Shown here one piece after another: positions 10,409 to 17,768 of a stretch of 35,499 nt of DNA. Origin of the DNA: Methylophaga sp. (GTDB taxonomy: Bacteria; Pseudomonadota; Gammaproteobacteria; Nitrosococcales; Methylophagaceae); assembly GCA_026988435.1 (NCBI GenBank), contig JALSLH010000003.1, forward strand, positions 1-35,499. Reading direction: 5' to 3'. The notes beneath the pieces are model-generated. The model had not been told where the DNA came from. It saw nothing but the letters and a program-made list of their open reading frames with translations, and did no database searches. Position 1 is the first letter of the stretch, and every line of letters begins with the position of its first letter. The position numbers and the translations under genes were made by a program.

Positions 10409-10650
10409 TAAACGGTTACATAGCCTTCTTGCCAGTTATCTTTATTTAGCGTGTATTTGTCAATATGGAATCCATCTTTATCATTCAACCTATCTATTAG
10501 CAGTGGGTAATCCGAAAACCCAGGTTGAGATTTAACGCGCTCAATGGCTGCAAGCGCATCATCCCATGTTCGGTAAATGCCTATTCTTTTCCAGCTTTCT
10601 TCGCCACTAGATAGTGTATGGAGGTGCTCTAAAACAAATACGGATGCCAT
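10408..10650 (-). CDS. DUF7336-like small protein
   Basis: An 80-aa cytoplasmic protein beginning MASVFVLEHLHTLSSGEESW. The pattern of an N-terminal 'hVhxLEHxH', then KRIGIYRTWDDALAAIERV, SQPGF and the C-terminal YTLNKDNWQEGYVTV matches what I remember of the DUF7336 family, whose function is unknown. The family assignment is from memory. It opens a three-gene overlapping set with the unknown small gene and the AAA+/M41 protease, and lies 29 bp behind the M48 protease gene. Confidence 0.75.
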   Translation of the reverse strand: MASVFVLEHLHTLSSGEESWKRIGIYRTWDDALAAIERVKSQPGFSDYPLLIDRLNDKDGFHIDKYTLNKDNWQEGYVTV

Positions 10651-10679
10651 AATTTAACTATTCTAAAAGAAATATATCT

Positions 10680-11549
10680 TTAGTCAATAGGATTTTCTTC
10701 ATCTAAAGATGATTTTAAAGATTGTTGAAAAAAATCAGGCAATGGTGTCAGATCCCCCATTTCATTCCAGCCTTTTTTGATTGCTCTATCTGAGAAATTC
10801 GCGATACGATGCTCATCAAGTGGGTGCGTGCTAAACAGTTCAGCCGGTTCATTTACATCCATTTCTTCACGCATATGCTGAAAAATTTTAAATAATTCTG
10901 CACCACCATTCAAATGACCATAAAGTGTGTGTAGTGTATTCATAGCTTCTTCGTCGGATTGTTGCTCCATATCGCGACCAAATTTTAAGCTACTTAGCAT
11001 TCCTGCACTGCCCAATAAATTTGAATTGGTACTGCCGGTGACGGTTGAAATAGCAATACTCACCAGAATACCACTGCCCAGTGATTTAATCGGATGGCGA
11101 TATTTAACATGCGCAATTTCATGACCGAGCAATGTCACTAAGGTGTTTTCATTAGGCAGTTTTTCCAACAAACCACGAAATACAAAAATATGACCGCCCA
11201 GTGTCGCAAAAGCATTAACGGTATCACTATTAATATAATGCGCGGTGATTTTCATCTCATCAGGCAAGTTTTGTGCTTGGCTGATTTTATCAGTGAGGTT
11301 TTGTAGATACTGAACTAACTCCGGTGCATTTTCATCATCTACGTCCTCTTCAATGCTGTACATAGATGCTATTTCATTTTCGGCGCTAAAGGGAATTTTA
11401 CCGGCTAACCAGCCGCCACCTACGCCCAGTACAATAGTCAAACCAACAATGAGCACTATACTACCGATAAGTAAGATAGAAAAATTCTTTAAAGGATGCT
11501 CTTTGTTTGTATTTATACCTTCTGGTATATGAGGGTTTTCGTAGTTCAT
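10680..11549 (-). CDS. M48 family membrane-anchored metalloprotease
   Basis: A 289-aa protein with a single transmembrane helix at about 23-45 and a peptidase domain carrying HEIAH at 143-147 and the downstream E195 of EQQSDEEA, the zinc site of the M48 (HtpX/BepA-like) peptidases. The domain probably faces the periplasm, judging from the short charged N-terminus before the helix. The start has AAGAAGAG just upstream and overlaps the preceding YbjQ-like gene by four bases. YbjQ-type and M48 proteins often occur together in bacteria, which supports a shared envelope stress or quality-control role. Confidence 0.9.
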   Translation of the reverse strand: MNYENPHIPEGINTNKEHPLKNFSILLIGSIVLIVGLTIVLGVGGGWLAGKIPFSAENEIASMYSIEEDVDDENAPELVQYLQNLTDKISQAQNLPDEMKITAHYINSDTVNAFATLGGHIFVFRGLLEKLPNENTLVTLLGHEIAHVKYRHPIKSLGSGILVSIAISTVTGSTNSNLLGSAGMLSSLKFGRDMEQQSDEEAMNTLHTLYGHLNGGAELFKIFQHMREEMDVNEPAELFSTHPLDEHRIANFSDRAIKKGWNEMGDLTPLPDFFQQSLKSSLDEENPID

Positions 11550-11989
11550 ACTCTTCTTAATGCCGTGCCATAAGCATGCACTTCTATCACCGGCATTTTT
11601 TTCCTTGATTGCCCAGAGATATTTGATGCTTCATATTTGACATTAAACACCGCTTCGGCACCTAATGCCTTTGCCTTATCTTTCATACGCAACACCGCTT
11701 CGCGACGAGCGCGATCTAATAATGTCTCATACGAACTCATTTGACCGCCAAATAGATTACGCAAGCCAGCAACAAACAGCTTGAAATAATCATTGGCAAT
11801 CACCACACTGCCCGATACTAACATCTGGTCATAATCACCATCTTGCGGCGGCATTCTACTAGCCATAGCAGGCAAACTATTCATCACTTTTTCACGCGCA
11901 ATAATATTTTTATAATGCTTCTTTTCTGCCAAGCGACCAAAGAAATAACCCAAGGAGATCAAAATAAGTGTAACGACTAATTCATACAT
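11546..11989 (-). CDS. Membrane-anchored YbjQ-like (UPF0145) protein
   Basis: A 147-aa protein with an N-terminal hydrophobic helix (about residues 3-17) followed by a YbjQ/UPF0145 domain. Diagnostic stretches are LVSGSVVIANDYFKLF, LRNLFGGQMSSYETLLDRARREA and the AKALGAEAVFNVKYE strand. The fold is sometimes called a heavy-metal-binding domain, although metal binding is not shown by anything visible here. A likely Shine-Dalgarno (GGGGTG) precedes the start. It is paralogous to the next gene upstream, which lacks the helix. Confidence 0.85.
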   Translation of the reverse strand: MYELVVTLILISLGYFFGRLAEKKHYKNIIAREKVMNSLPAMASRMPPQDGDYDQMLVSGSVVIANDYFKLFVAGLRNLFGGQMSSYETLLDRARREAVLRMKDKAKALGAEAVFNVKYEASNISGQSRKKMPVIEVHAYGTALRRV

Positions 11990-12001
11990 AGCGACACCCC
12001 C

Positions 12002-12325
12002 TTAATCAAGGCCATCAAGAATAACCGCTGTACCATACACATAGATCTCAGCCGCCCCAGCAGTAATGCTAGAAGTCGAGAATCGTACATTCAAAATAGC
12101 GTTAGCACCTACCGCTTTGGCTTGCTCAATCATGCGTTCAGTCGCTTGCTCACGTGATTCTTGCAATAACTCAGTGTAGCCTCGTAACTCGCCACCAAAT
12201 AAGTTTTTTAAGCCCGCCATAATATCGCGACCAGCATGCTTGGCACGCACCGAACTGCCCTGCACTAAACCTAAATGTTTTGTGACTTTTTTCCCTGTCA
12301 TAAATTCGAGATTTGAAATAAACAT
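12002..12325 (-). CDS. YbjQ-like (UPF0145) soluble protein
   Basis: A 107-aa protein spanning one complete YbjQ domain: VQGSSVRAKHAGRDIMAGL, then NLFGGELRGYTELLQESREQA and AKAVGANAILNVRFSTS. Such proteins form oligomeric rings in solved relatives, but their cell role is unclear. AGGAG six bases before the ATG supports the start. It lies 12 bp upstream of the membrane-anchored paralogue and 11 bp downstream of the toxin gene, so all are probably on one transcript. Confidence 0.9.
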   Translation of the reverse strand: MFISNLEFMTGKKVTKHLGLVQGSSVRAKHAGRDIMAGLKNLFGGELRGYTELLQESREQATERMIEQAKAVGANAILNVRFSTSSITAGAAEIYVYGTAVILDGLD

Positions 12326-12336
12326 GGTGACTCCTA

Positions 12337-12597
12337 TTATTTTTTAGAAACTACGCTACGGTGTGCAACTTTAACAACTAGGATGATTAATTCTTTATCT
12401 TGGATCTCATACACAATGCGATATACGCCTTGCCTAATTCGATAGCGTTCTTGACCTGAAAGTTTAATACATGCTTCAGCGCGTGGATCATCTAATAGAC
12501 TCTCAATGGTGCTTAGTATTTTTTTGACATCCTTATTAGGGACTTTTCTAAGATCTTTCGCGACAGATCGTTTAAAGACAAGCTTATAGTTTTCCAT
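12337..12597 (-). CDS. RelE/ParE-family toxin
   Basis: An 86-aa basic protein of the RelE superfamily. MENYKLVFKRSVAKDLRKVP starts the fold. The conserved core YRIRQGVYRIVYEIQDKEL and the C-terminal VVKVAHRSVVSKK contain the Arg, Tyr and His positions typical of RelE-type mRNA endonucleases. RelE versus ParE (gyrase) activity cannot be told apart from sequence by eye. It overlaps the antitoxin gene by 14 bases. It is unusual in sitting directly ahead of the YbjQ/M48 genes with an 11-bp gap. Confidence 0.9.
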   Translation of the reverse strand: MENYKLVFKRSVAKDLRKVPNKDVKKILSTIESLLDDPRAEACIKLSGQERYRIRQGVYRIVYEIQDKELIILVVKVAHRSVVSKK

Positions 12598-12817
12598 GCG
12601 CTTTTAAGTCATCTAATAATGCTTCATAACTCAACGTTGGCTCATCGACGCGTTGTGTGAATGCACTTAAGTCTTCCTGATCTTCACGGAGCGAAAGTCG
12701 AACCGCCTCATTGACTATTTCAGAAACAGACTGATGTACAGAAGCGGCTTTTATTCTTAATGCTTGATGCACATCGGCTTCAAAGTAAACCGTTGATCTT
12801 TTTGATAATTCGCTCAT
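12584..12817 (-). CDS. Ribbon-helix-helix antitoxin
   Basis: A 77-aa protein. The N-terminal strand (RSTVYFEADVHQALRIKA) and helices (VSEIVNEAVRLSL) fit a CopG/RHH DNA-binding domain. The acidic C-terminal half (EDQEDLSAFTQRVDEPTLSY) fits a toxin-neutralising tail. GAGG lies before the ATG inside a palindrome that overlaps the start codon. It is the first gene of a nine-gene same-strand run and probably represses its own promoter. Confidence 0.9.
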   Translation of the reverse strand: MSELSKRSTVYFEADVHQALRIKAASVHQSVSEIVNEAVRLSLREDQEDLSAFTQRVDEPTLSYEALLDDLKAHGKL

Positions 12818-12872
12818 AACGTTACCTCAATAACTTATTTGACAGAGTAGCCTAACAACGTTGTAACGTCAA
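12817..12872 (-). promoter_or_regulatory. Toxin-antitoxin promoter with two AACGTT palindromes
   Basis: On the minus strand TTGACG (12867-12872) and a weak -10 TACTCT (12844-12849) are 17 bases apart. A perfect palindrome ACAACGTTGT (12855-12864) lies in the spacer, and TAACGTTA (12817-12824) touches the start codon. Paired palindromes of this kind are what an autoregulating ribbon-helix-helix antitoxin would bind. Confidence 0.5.
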
Positions 12873-12983
12873 ATAGTTGTAGATTCCAGAATGGCGAGGT
12901 GGGGATCGCTCAGGGTCAGACTCCATTGATTCCTGTCAATCAAACCCATCAAACAATACACTACCACCAAATTACAACTTTTT

Positions 12984-14126
12984 CTACGCTTTCAACCAAC
13001 GCCAGCCAATAAAAAATGCTATCAATGTTGCGCCTGCTGCCAGACTGAAAGTAGCGGTTGGGCCGGGTGAAACCCAAAAATAACCGCTGAATAAACTGCC
13101 GATTGCGCCGCCGATGCCGAAGCTGACGCTGCTATAAAGTGCTTGGCCTCGGCCTTGGTTTTTGCCGACAAAGTGTTGATGCACCCATGCAATGGCGGCG
13201 GCATGAAAGGTGCCGAAACTGGCGGCGTGGAGTAGTTGTGCAAATAGCAATAAGGGCAGTGAGTCGGGGTAAAAGCCGATAATCAGCCAGCGTAATGTGC
13301 TGAGCAATAAGCTGGTGAGCAAGATCTTGCGGATACCATAACGGGGTAGCCAGTGGTGCATAAATAAGAAGATAAACACTTCGGCAACCACGCCCAATGC
13401 CCAAAGTTGACCAATTAGACTACGACTATAGTTATGCGCTTCTAAATAGATGGTGTAAAAGGTGTAATAGGGGCCGTGGCTAAGTTGAATAAGCAAGCAG
13501 ATGGCTAAGAATGCACGAATTTCTGGGCGTTTAAGCACGGTTAATAGTGGTGTATGTTCAATATGCAAATGGCGTGATGCGGATTCGGGCACGGTTAAGC
13601 TGACTAGCCAAATTGCAGCCAGACTGGCTAACATAAAATACGGCACGATGCTGGCGTTATAGCGCTCTAATAACCAACCAAGCAGTATAACGATTAAGAT
13701 AAAACCTATTGACCCCCAAAGCCGTATTTTGCTGTAGTGATGGCTATGTTCACCTAAATGTTGCAATGTGGTTGCTTCAAATTGAGGTAATGAGGCATTC
13801 CAAAAAAAACTAAACACCAGCATCACCATGGCAACCCATAGGTAGGTGCTCTCAAATAGAATGGCTGCAAACGACAGGGTGGCGGCAAGACTGGCCAAGC
13901 GCACAATCTGCATGCTTTTGCCACGATGGTCGGCGATCCAGCCCCAAATATTGGGGGCAACGATGCGGGTGGCTAATAATATGGCGGTGAGTTCACCAAT
14001 TTCACGTGCTGAAAAACCTTGCCATTGCAGATACAGTCCCCAATAGGGGACAAGTACACCGAGGGCAATGAAGTAGAAAAAGTAGAAGCCGGATAATCGC
14101 CAATAGGGCGTGTTTTTTAGGGGCAC
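12984..14126 (-). CDS. MFS transporter, HcaT/PPP-like
   Basis: A 380-aa inner-membrane protein with about twelve hydrophobic helices of the major facilitator superfamily. The N-terminus (YWRLSGFYFFYFIALGVLVP, then YWGLYLQWQGFSAREIGEL) resembles the HcaT (3-phenylpropionate)/NucP branch, and WGWIADHRGK is the loop 2-3 motif. The substrate cannot be named. The start is GTG with no good Shine-Dalgarno. It follows aroC on the same strand across a 223-bp repeat-rich gap, so independent transcription is possible. Rich use of GC-type codons makes its reading frame stand out slightly from its neighbours. Confidence 0.85.
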   Translation of the reverse strand: MPLKNTPYWRLSGFYFFYFIALGVLVPYWGLYLQWQGFSAREIGELTAILLATRIVAPNIWGWIADHRGKSMQIVRLASLAATLSFAAILFESTYLWVAMVMLVFSFFWNASLPQFEATTLQHLGEHSHHYSKIRLWGSIGFILIVILLGWLLERYNASIVPYFMLASLAAIWLVSLTVPESASRHLHIEHTPLLTVLKRPEIRAFLAICLLIQLSHGPYYTFYTIYLEAHNYSRSLIGQLWALGVVAEVFIFLFMHHWLPRYGIRKILLTSLLLSTLRWLIIGFYPDSLPLLLFAQLLHAASFGTFHAAAIAWVHQHFVGKNQGRGQALYSSVSFGIGGAIGSLFSGYFWVSPGPTATFSLAAGATLIAFFIGWRWLKA

Positions 14127-14142
14127 TAGATGATTTTGTCAT

Positions 14143-14313
14143 CCCCGCATGTTGTTAGCGGGGATCTGGTTTCTTTGATACAGATTCCGGCTAACAAGCC
14201 TACCGGAATGACGGTGTTTTTGGTGCAGATTCCGGCTAACAAGCCTACCGGAATGACGGTATTTTTGGTGTAGATTCCGGCTAAAAATCTTGCCGAAACG
14301 AAGTAACCGTTAG
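14143..14313. repeat. Array of CCGGAATGACG palindromic repeats (45-bp tandem units)
   Basis: A CCCCGC/GCGGGG hairpin (14143-14163) is followed by repeat units starting with AGATTCCGGCTAACAAGCC at 14182, 14227 and 14272, an exact 45-base period. Two units are nearly identical. The third decays after CCGGCTAA. Each unit contains TTCCGG/CCGGAA and GGCT/AGCC pairings. The array fills most of the aroC-MFS gap. Isolated relatives lie at 1438 and 27480. There are no unique spacers, so it is not a CRISPR. Confidence 0.8.
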
Positions 14314-14349
14314 GTTCAATGACGGAACTATCTAATAACATTTTAGTAT

Positions 14350-15441
14350 TTATGCTTGAGCAGGAATAATCGGTGTGCCTGAATCTACATTCATATTTTG
14401 GGCTCGATGGCGTAGGGTATGATCCATCAACACAATGGCTAACATGGCTTCGGCTATTGGTGTTGCGCGAATGCCGACACAAGGATCATGACGACCTTTA
14501 GTGACTACTTCAACGGGTTCACCGTCGGTATTAACACTGCGACCGGGAATGCTCAGGCTTGAAGTGGCTTTTAATGCCATGCTGACTAAAATATCTTGAC
14601 CACTGGAAATGCCGCCTAATATGCCACCGGCATTATTGCTCAAGAAACCTTCAGGGGTGATTTCATCCCGATGTTCGGTACCTTTTTGGGTAACTGAATC
14701 AAACCCTGCACCAATCTCAACGCCTTTAACGGCATTGATGCTCATCATGGCGTGGGCTATTTCGGCATCAAGGCGATCAAAAATGGGTTCACCTAGGCCG
14801 GGCGGAACATGACGGGCGATAACATTAATGCGTGCGCCGATTGAGTCGCCTTTTAGGGCTTTCATATAGTCTTCTATCGCTTGTTCTTTATCAGGATCAG
14901 GGCAGAAGAAGGCACTTTTTTCGATAAAGTCCCAATCAAGTTTTTCAATTTTTACAGGGCCTAGTTGCGATAAATAACCTTGGATTTCTATACCATAGTG
15001 TTGTTTCAAATATTTTTTAGCAATGCCACCGGCTGCCACTCGCATAGCTGTTTCACGCGCTGATGAACGACCACCACCACGATAATCACGAAAACCGTAT
15101 TTTTGATGGTAGGTGTAATCGGCATGCGCTGGGCGGAATTGGTGCATGATATTGCCGTAATCTTTTGAGCGTTGATCAGTATTTTCGATAATCATGGCGA
15201 TGGGCGTGCCGGTTGTTTTACCTTCAAATACGCCGGATAATATTTTAACTTGATCCAGTTCTTTGCGTTGGGTAACGAAACGTGTTTTACCGGGACGACG
15301 GCGATCAAGATCACCTTGCAAATCCGCCTCGTTGAGTTCTAAGCCAGGGGGGCAACCATCGACAATACAACCAATCGCGGGGCCGTGGCTTTCGCCAAAA
15401 CCAGTGACTGTAAATAATTTTCCAAAACTATTGCCTGACAT
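14350..15441 (-). CDS. aroC: Chorismate synthase
   Basis: A 363-aa cytosolic enzyme that converts 5-enolpyruvylshikimate 3-phosphate to chorismate using reduced FMN, the last step of the shikimate pathway. Signatures seen are GESHG (16-20), RRRPGKTR (47-54), the basic FMN site [11 protein letters not shown] (121-131) and a near-C-terminal [15 protein letters not shown]. Length is normal. It starts 27 bp after mgtE on the same strand, so the two are probably co-transcribed. Confidence 0.98.
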   Translation of the reverse strand: MSGNSFGKLFTVTGFGESHGPAIGCIVDGCPPGLELNEADLQGDLDRRRPGKTRFVTQRKELDQVKILSGVFEGKTTGTPIAMIIENTDQRSKDYGNIMHQFRPAHADYTYHQKYGFRDYRGGGRSSARETAMRVAAGGIAKKYLKQHYGIEIQGYLSQLGPVKIEKLDWDFIEKSAFFCPDPDKEQAIEDYMKALKGDSIGARINVIARHVPPGLGEPIFDRLDAEIAHAMMSINAVKGVEIGAGFDSVTQKGTEHRDEITPEGFLSNNAGGILGGISSGQDILVSMALKATSSLSIPGRSVNTDGEPVEVVTKGRHDPCVGIRATPIAEAMLAIVLMDHTLRHRAQNMNVDSGTPIIPAQA

Positions 15442-15468
15442 ATAAATATTCCAAATTCAAAAATACGG

Positions 15469-16830
15469 TTACACAATGAATAGAGTAGCAAATCCTAAGA
15501 AAGCAACAAAGCCGACTACATCCGTCACGGTGGTAAGTAATACACCACCAGAGAGAGCAGGATCAATACCAAATCGTTTTAATGCAATGGGAATAGTGAC
15601 ACCGGCAAGGGCAGCAGCCACTAAATTAATAATAATTGCAGTGCCAATTAAAGCCCCTAATTCAAGGTTTTTAAACCATAAACTGGTCACAATTGCGATA
15701 GCAAATGCCCAAATTATGCCGTTCAGTGCGCCAACGGCGAGTTCTTTGCGTAGTAGCCATCGCTGGTTTTTAGGGTTAAGTTGCCCTAATGCCATGGATC
15801 GAATAACCAAGGTTAATGTTTGACTGCCTGCCACTCCGCCCATGCTGGCAACAATAGGCATTAAAATAGCCAGTGCAACTTGTTTTTCAATGGTGGTATC
15901 AAACAAACCAATGACCCATGCCGCTAAAAAGGCGGTTAATAGGTTCACGCCTAACCAAAGAGAGCGACGGCGTACGCTTTTTTTAATGGGAGCAAAGGTA
16001 TCTTCATCTTCACCTAAACCGGCCATACTTAACATGGTGTGTTCTGCTTCGTCACGGATAACGTCAACCACGTCATCAATGGTGATACGGCCGAGAAGCC
16101 GATTGTCTTTATCAACAACTGGGGCAGAAATAAGATCATGTTTTTCAAAGCGGTGTGCCACATCGGTATCTGGCGTATCGGCGGTGATCGCTTCAATTTG
16201 ATGAGACATCACTTTGCTAACGGTTAAGGAGCGACTACGACTTACAATTTGAGATAAGGCTAATGTGCCAATATAATGATCACTGTGATCTACGACATAT
16301 AGACTATCGGTATTTGCAGGTAACTCATCACCCAATAAACGTAGATAACGTAATACGACTTCAAGTGTAATATCTGACCGCACGGTGGTCACGTCAGTGC
16401 TCATTAAACCGCCGGCGGTATCTTCTTCGTAGGCCAAAATAGCTTCAACCCGACGACGATGTTGACTGTCCATGGCACGCAATACTTCGCGCATAACGTG
16501 TTCGGGCAAATCTTGCAAAATATCGGCAATATCATCGGTATCTAGATCTTCGGTAGCATTAATCAGATCGGCCGTATCCATATCTTTCAGTAAATCAGCC
16601 CGCACATCATCGCCCATATAAGCAAGCACATCACCGTGTAAATCAGGTGAAATAATAGGCCAACAGACATTTCTTTCTTTTGGAGGAAGCGATTCTAATA
16701 AATGTGCTGTTTCAGCGGGATGAAGGCTAGACAATAACCGACGCATGCGCACAAACCGTCCACTCTTCACCGCCTCGTCGAGGGTGTTGATGGATTGATT
16801 TAGAGCTTGTTGTTGCGTGGTTTCAGGCAT
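15469..16830 (-). CDS. mgtE: MgtE-type magnesium transporter
   Basis: A 453-aa Mg2+ channel/transporter. The MgtE N-terminal helical domain (about 20-135) is followed by two CBS domains (about 140-265), a connecting helix and five transmembrane helices from about 290. Pore-region signatures include PIVASMGGVAGSQT (325-338) and ALSGGVLLTTVTD with D437, the position equivalent to the essential pore aspartate. The family uses the cytosolic domains as a Mg2+ sensor that closes the pore. No magnesium riboswitch is evident in the 87 bp upstream. Confidence 0.96.
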   Translation of the reverse strand: MPETTQQQALNQSINTLDEAVKSGRFVRMRRLLSSLHPAETAHLLESLPPKERNVCWPIISPDLHGDVLAYMGDDVRADLLKDMDTADLINATEDLDTDDIADILQDLPEHVMREVLRAMDSQHRRRVEAILAYEEDTAGGLMSTDVTTVRSDITLEVVLRYLRLLGDELPANTDSLYVVDHSDHYIGTLALSQIVSRSRSLTVSKVMSHQIEAITADTPDTDVAHRFEKHDLISAPVVDKDNRLLGRITIDDVVDVIRDEAEHTMLSMAGLGEDEDTFAPIKKSVRRRSLWLGVNLLTAFLAAWVIGLFDTTIEKQVALAILMPIVASMGGVAGSQTLTLVIRSMALGQLNPKNQRWLLRKELAVGALNGIIWAFAIAIVTSLWFKNLELGALIGTAIIINLVAAALAGVTIPIALKRFGIDPALSGGVLLTTVTDVVGFVAFLGFATLFIV

Positions 16831-16917
16831 GATTCAGTCCAGTGAGTCGGAATGGATGAAAGCGAGTTATCCCACCTATTTTAGCCTGCTTGTGGTGCTG
16901 TTGGGTAGTGTTATATT

Positions 16918-17319
16918 TTAATGTTCAAGTTCAACAAGGTTTAATTTAGCCAGCCTTTCAATGTCTGCCAACCCCACTTCTGCTTTATCTAAAAAGTCGT
17001 CATCTAATTGCGTTGGATCTGACCAGTAAATGCCCTTTATATGGCAACGTTTGGCTAGCTTTCTTAAGCCCAGATCATCTAATGTGAAAGAGAGATCTGT
17101 CCAAAGAAGTGATAACTCACTTTCTTGTTTTAAAGAAGCTTTCTTAGATTGTTTGAGGTTTCGTGTATAAACAGTCGTTTTTCTTACTGCCTTTATTACT
17201 TCACGCAATGCTTTTTTTGATTCAAGTTTTCGTTGCTTGCTGGCGCGACGTAAATTGCTCACCCATTTTTTTAGGTGAGTAAGAAGTCCTAGCCATTCTT
17301 TTGCTGTTAATTCTATCAT
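16918..17319 (-). CDS. Conserved-looking hypothetical protein
   Basis: A 133-aa helical, highly basic N-terminal half (VSNLRRASKQRKLESKKAL, then REVIKAVRKTTVYTRNLKQS) followed by a more acidic C-terminal half (LDDDFLDKAEVGLADIERL). No signal peptide or membrane helix. I do not recognise the family with certainty. The ATG overlaps the tadA stop by four bases (ATGA), so it is translated with tadA. The basic amphipathic N-terminus could contact RNA or a membrane surface. That is speculation. Confidence 0.75.
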   Translation of the reverse strand: MIELTAKEWLGLLTHLKKWVSNLRRASKQRKLESKKALREVIKAVRKTTVYTRNLKQSKKASLKQESELSLLWTDLSFTLDDLGLRKLAKRCHIKGIYWSDPTQLDDDFLDKAEVGLADIERLAKLNLVELEH

Positions 17320-17768
17320 CGTCGACTACGAAAAAAGGCACGTAATAGCGTACTACTCTGTTCTGCGAGTAAGCCCTGTTCACAATTCACATGATGATTC
17401 AATTGTGGTGTGTTGAAAATATCAAAACAACTTCCTGCCGCACCTGTTTTTGGTTCTGTAGCAGCAAATACTAAGCGCTTAATGCGTGCGTGGATAATAG
17501 CACCAGCACACATAACACAGGGTTCCAAGGTGACATAAAGCGTAGCATCGGGGAGGCGGTAATTGTCAGCATTTTTGCTGGCGGCACGTAGCGCTTGGAC
17601 TTCAGCGTGAGCCGTTGGATCATTGCTTATAATCGGTTGATTCCAACCTTCTCCCAAAACTTCATTATCACGCACAATTATGGCGCCGACGGGCACTTCA
17701 CCTTGTTGCTGTGCTTGCTCTGCGAGCAAGAGCGCTTTTTCCATCCAGTATTGATCACTCTGGGGCAT
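17316..17768 (-). CDS. tadA: tRNA-specific adenosine deaminase
   Basis: A 150-aa enzyme that deaminates A34 to inosine in tRNA-Arg(ACG). The zinc and proton-shuttle motif TAHAE gives H54 and E56, and PCVMC gives C84 and C87. The end (LLRAFFRSRR) is typical. The frame is open further upstream to 17921, but that part is the reverse frame of waaA and unlike TadA. The ATG at 17768 gives MPQSDQYWMEKAL, the normal start. It overlaps the end of waaA by 14 bases. Confidence 0.96.
   Translation of the reverse strand: MPQSDQYWMEKALLLAEQAQQQGEVPVGAIIVRDNEVLGEGWNQPIISNDPTAHAEVQALRAASKNADNYRLPDATLYVTLEPCVMCAGAIIHARIKRLVFAATEPKTGAAGSCFDIFNTPQLNHHVNCEQGLLAEQSSTLLRAFFRSRR

Noticed and set aside
12913-12930. 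GGGTCAGACTCC stretch resembling sequences near IS200/RAYT-type transposase genes
   Set aside because: Only a short match from memory; no transposase or paired end is visible in the 12818-12983 gap.
14182-14300. CRISPR-like regular repeats
   Set aside because: Units are contiguous 45-bp tandem copies without unique spacers, and no cas genes are present.
14126-14482. 118-codon minus-strand frame with a repeated VGLLAGI-type peptide
   Set aside because: The peptide repeats are just the 45-bp DNA repeats read in one frame, and its N-terminal part overlaps aroC in another frame.
15476-16227. Plus-strand open frames opposite mgtE
   Set aside because: They are antisense shadows of a clear mgtE gene and have no ribosome-binding sites or recognisable domains.
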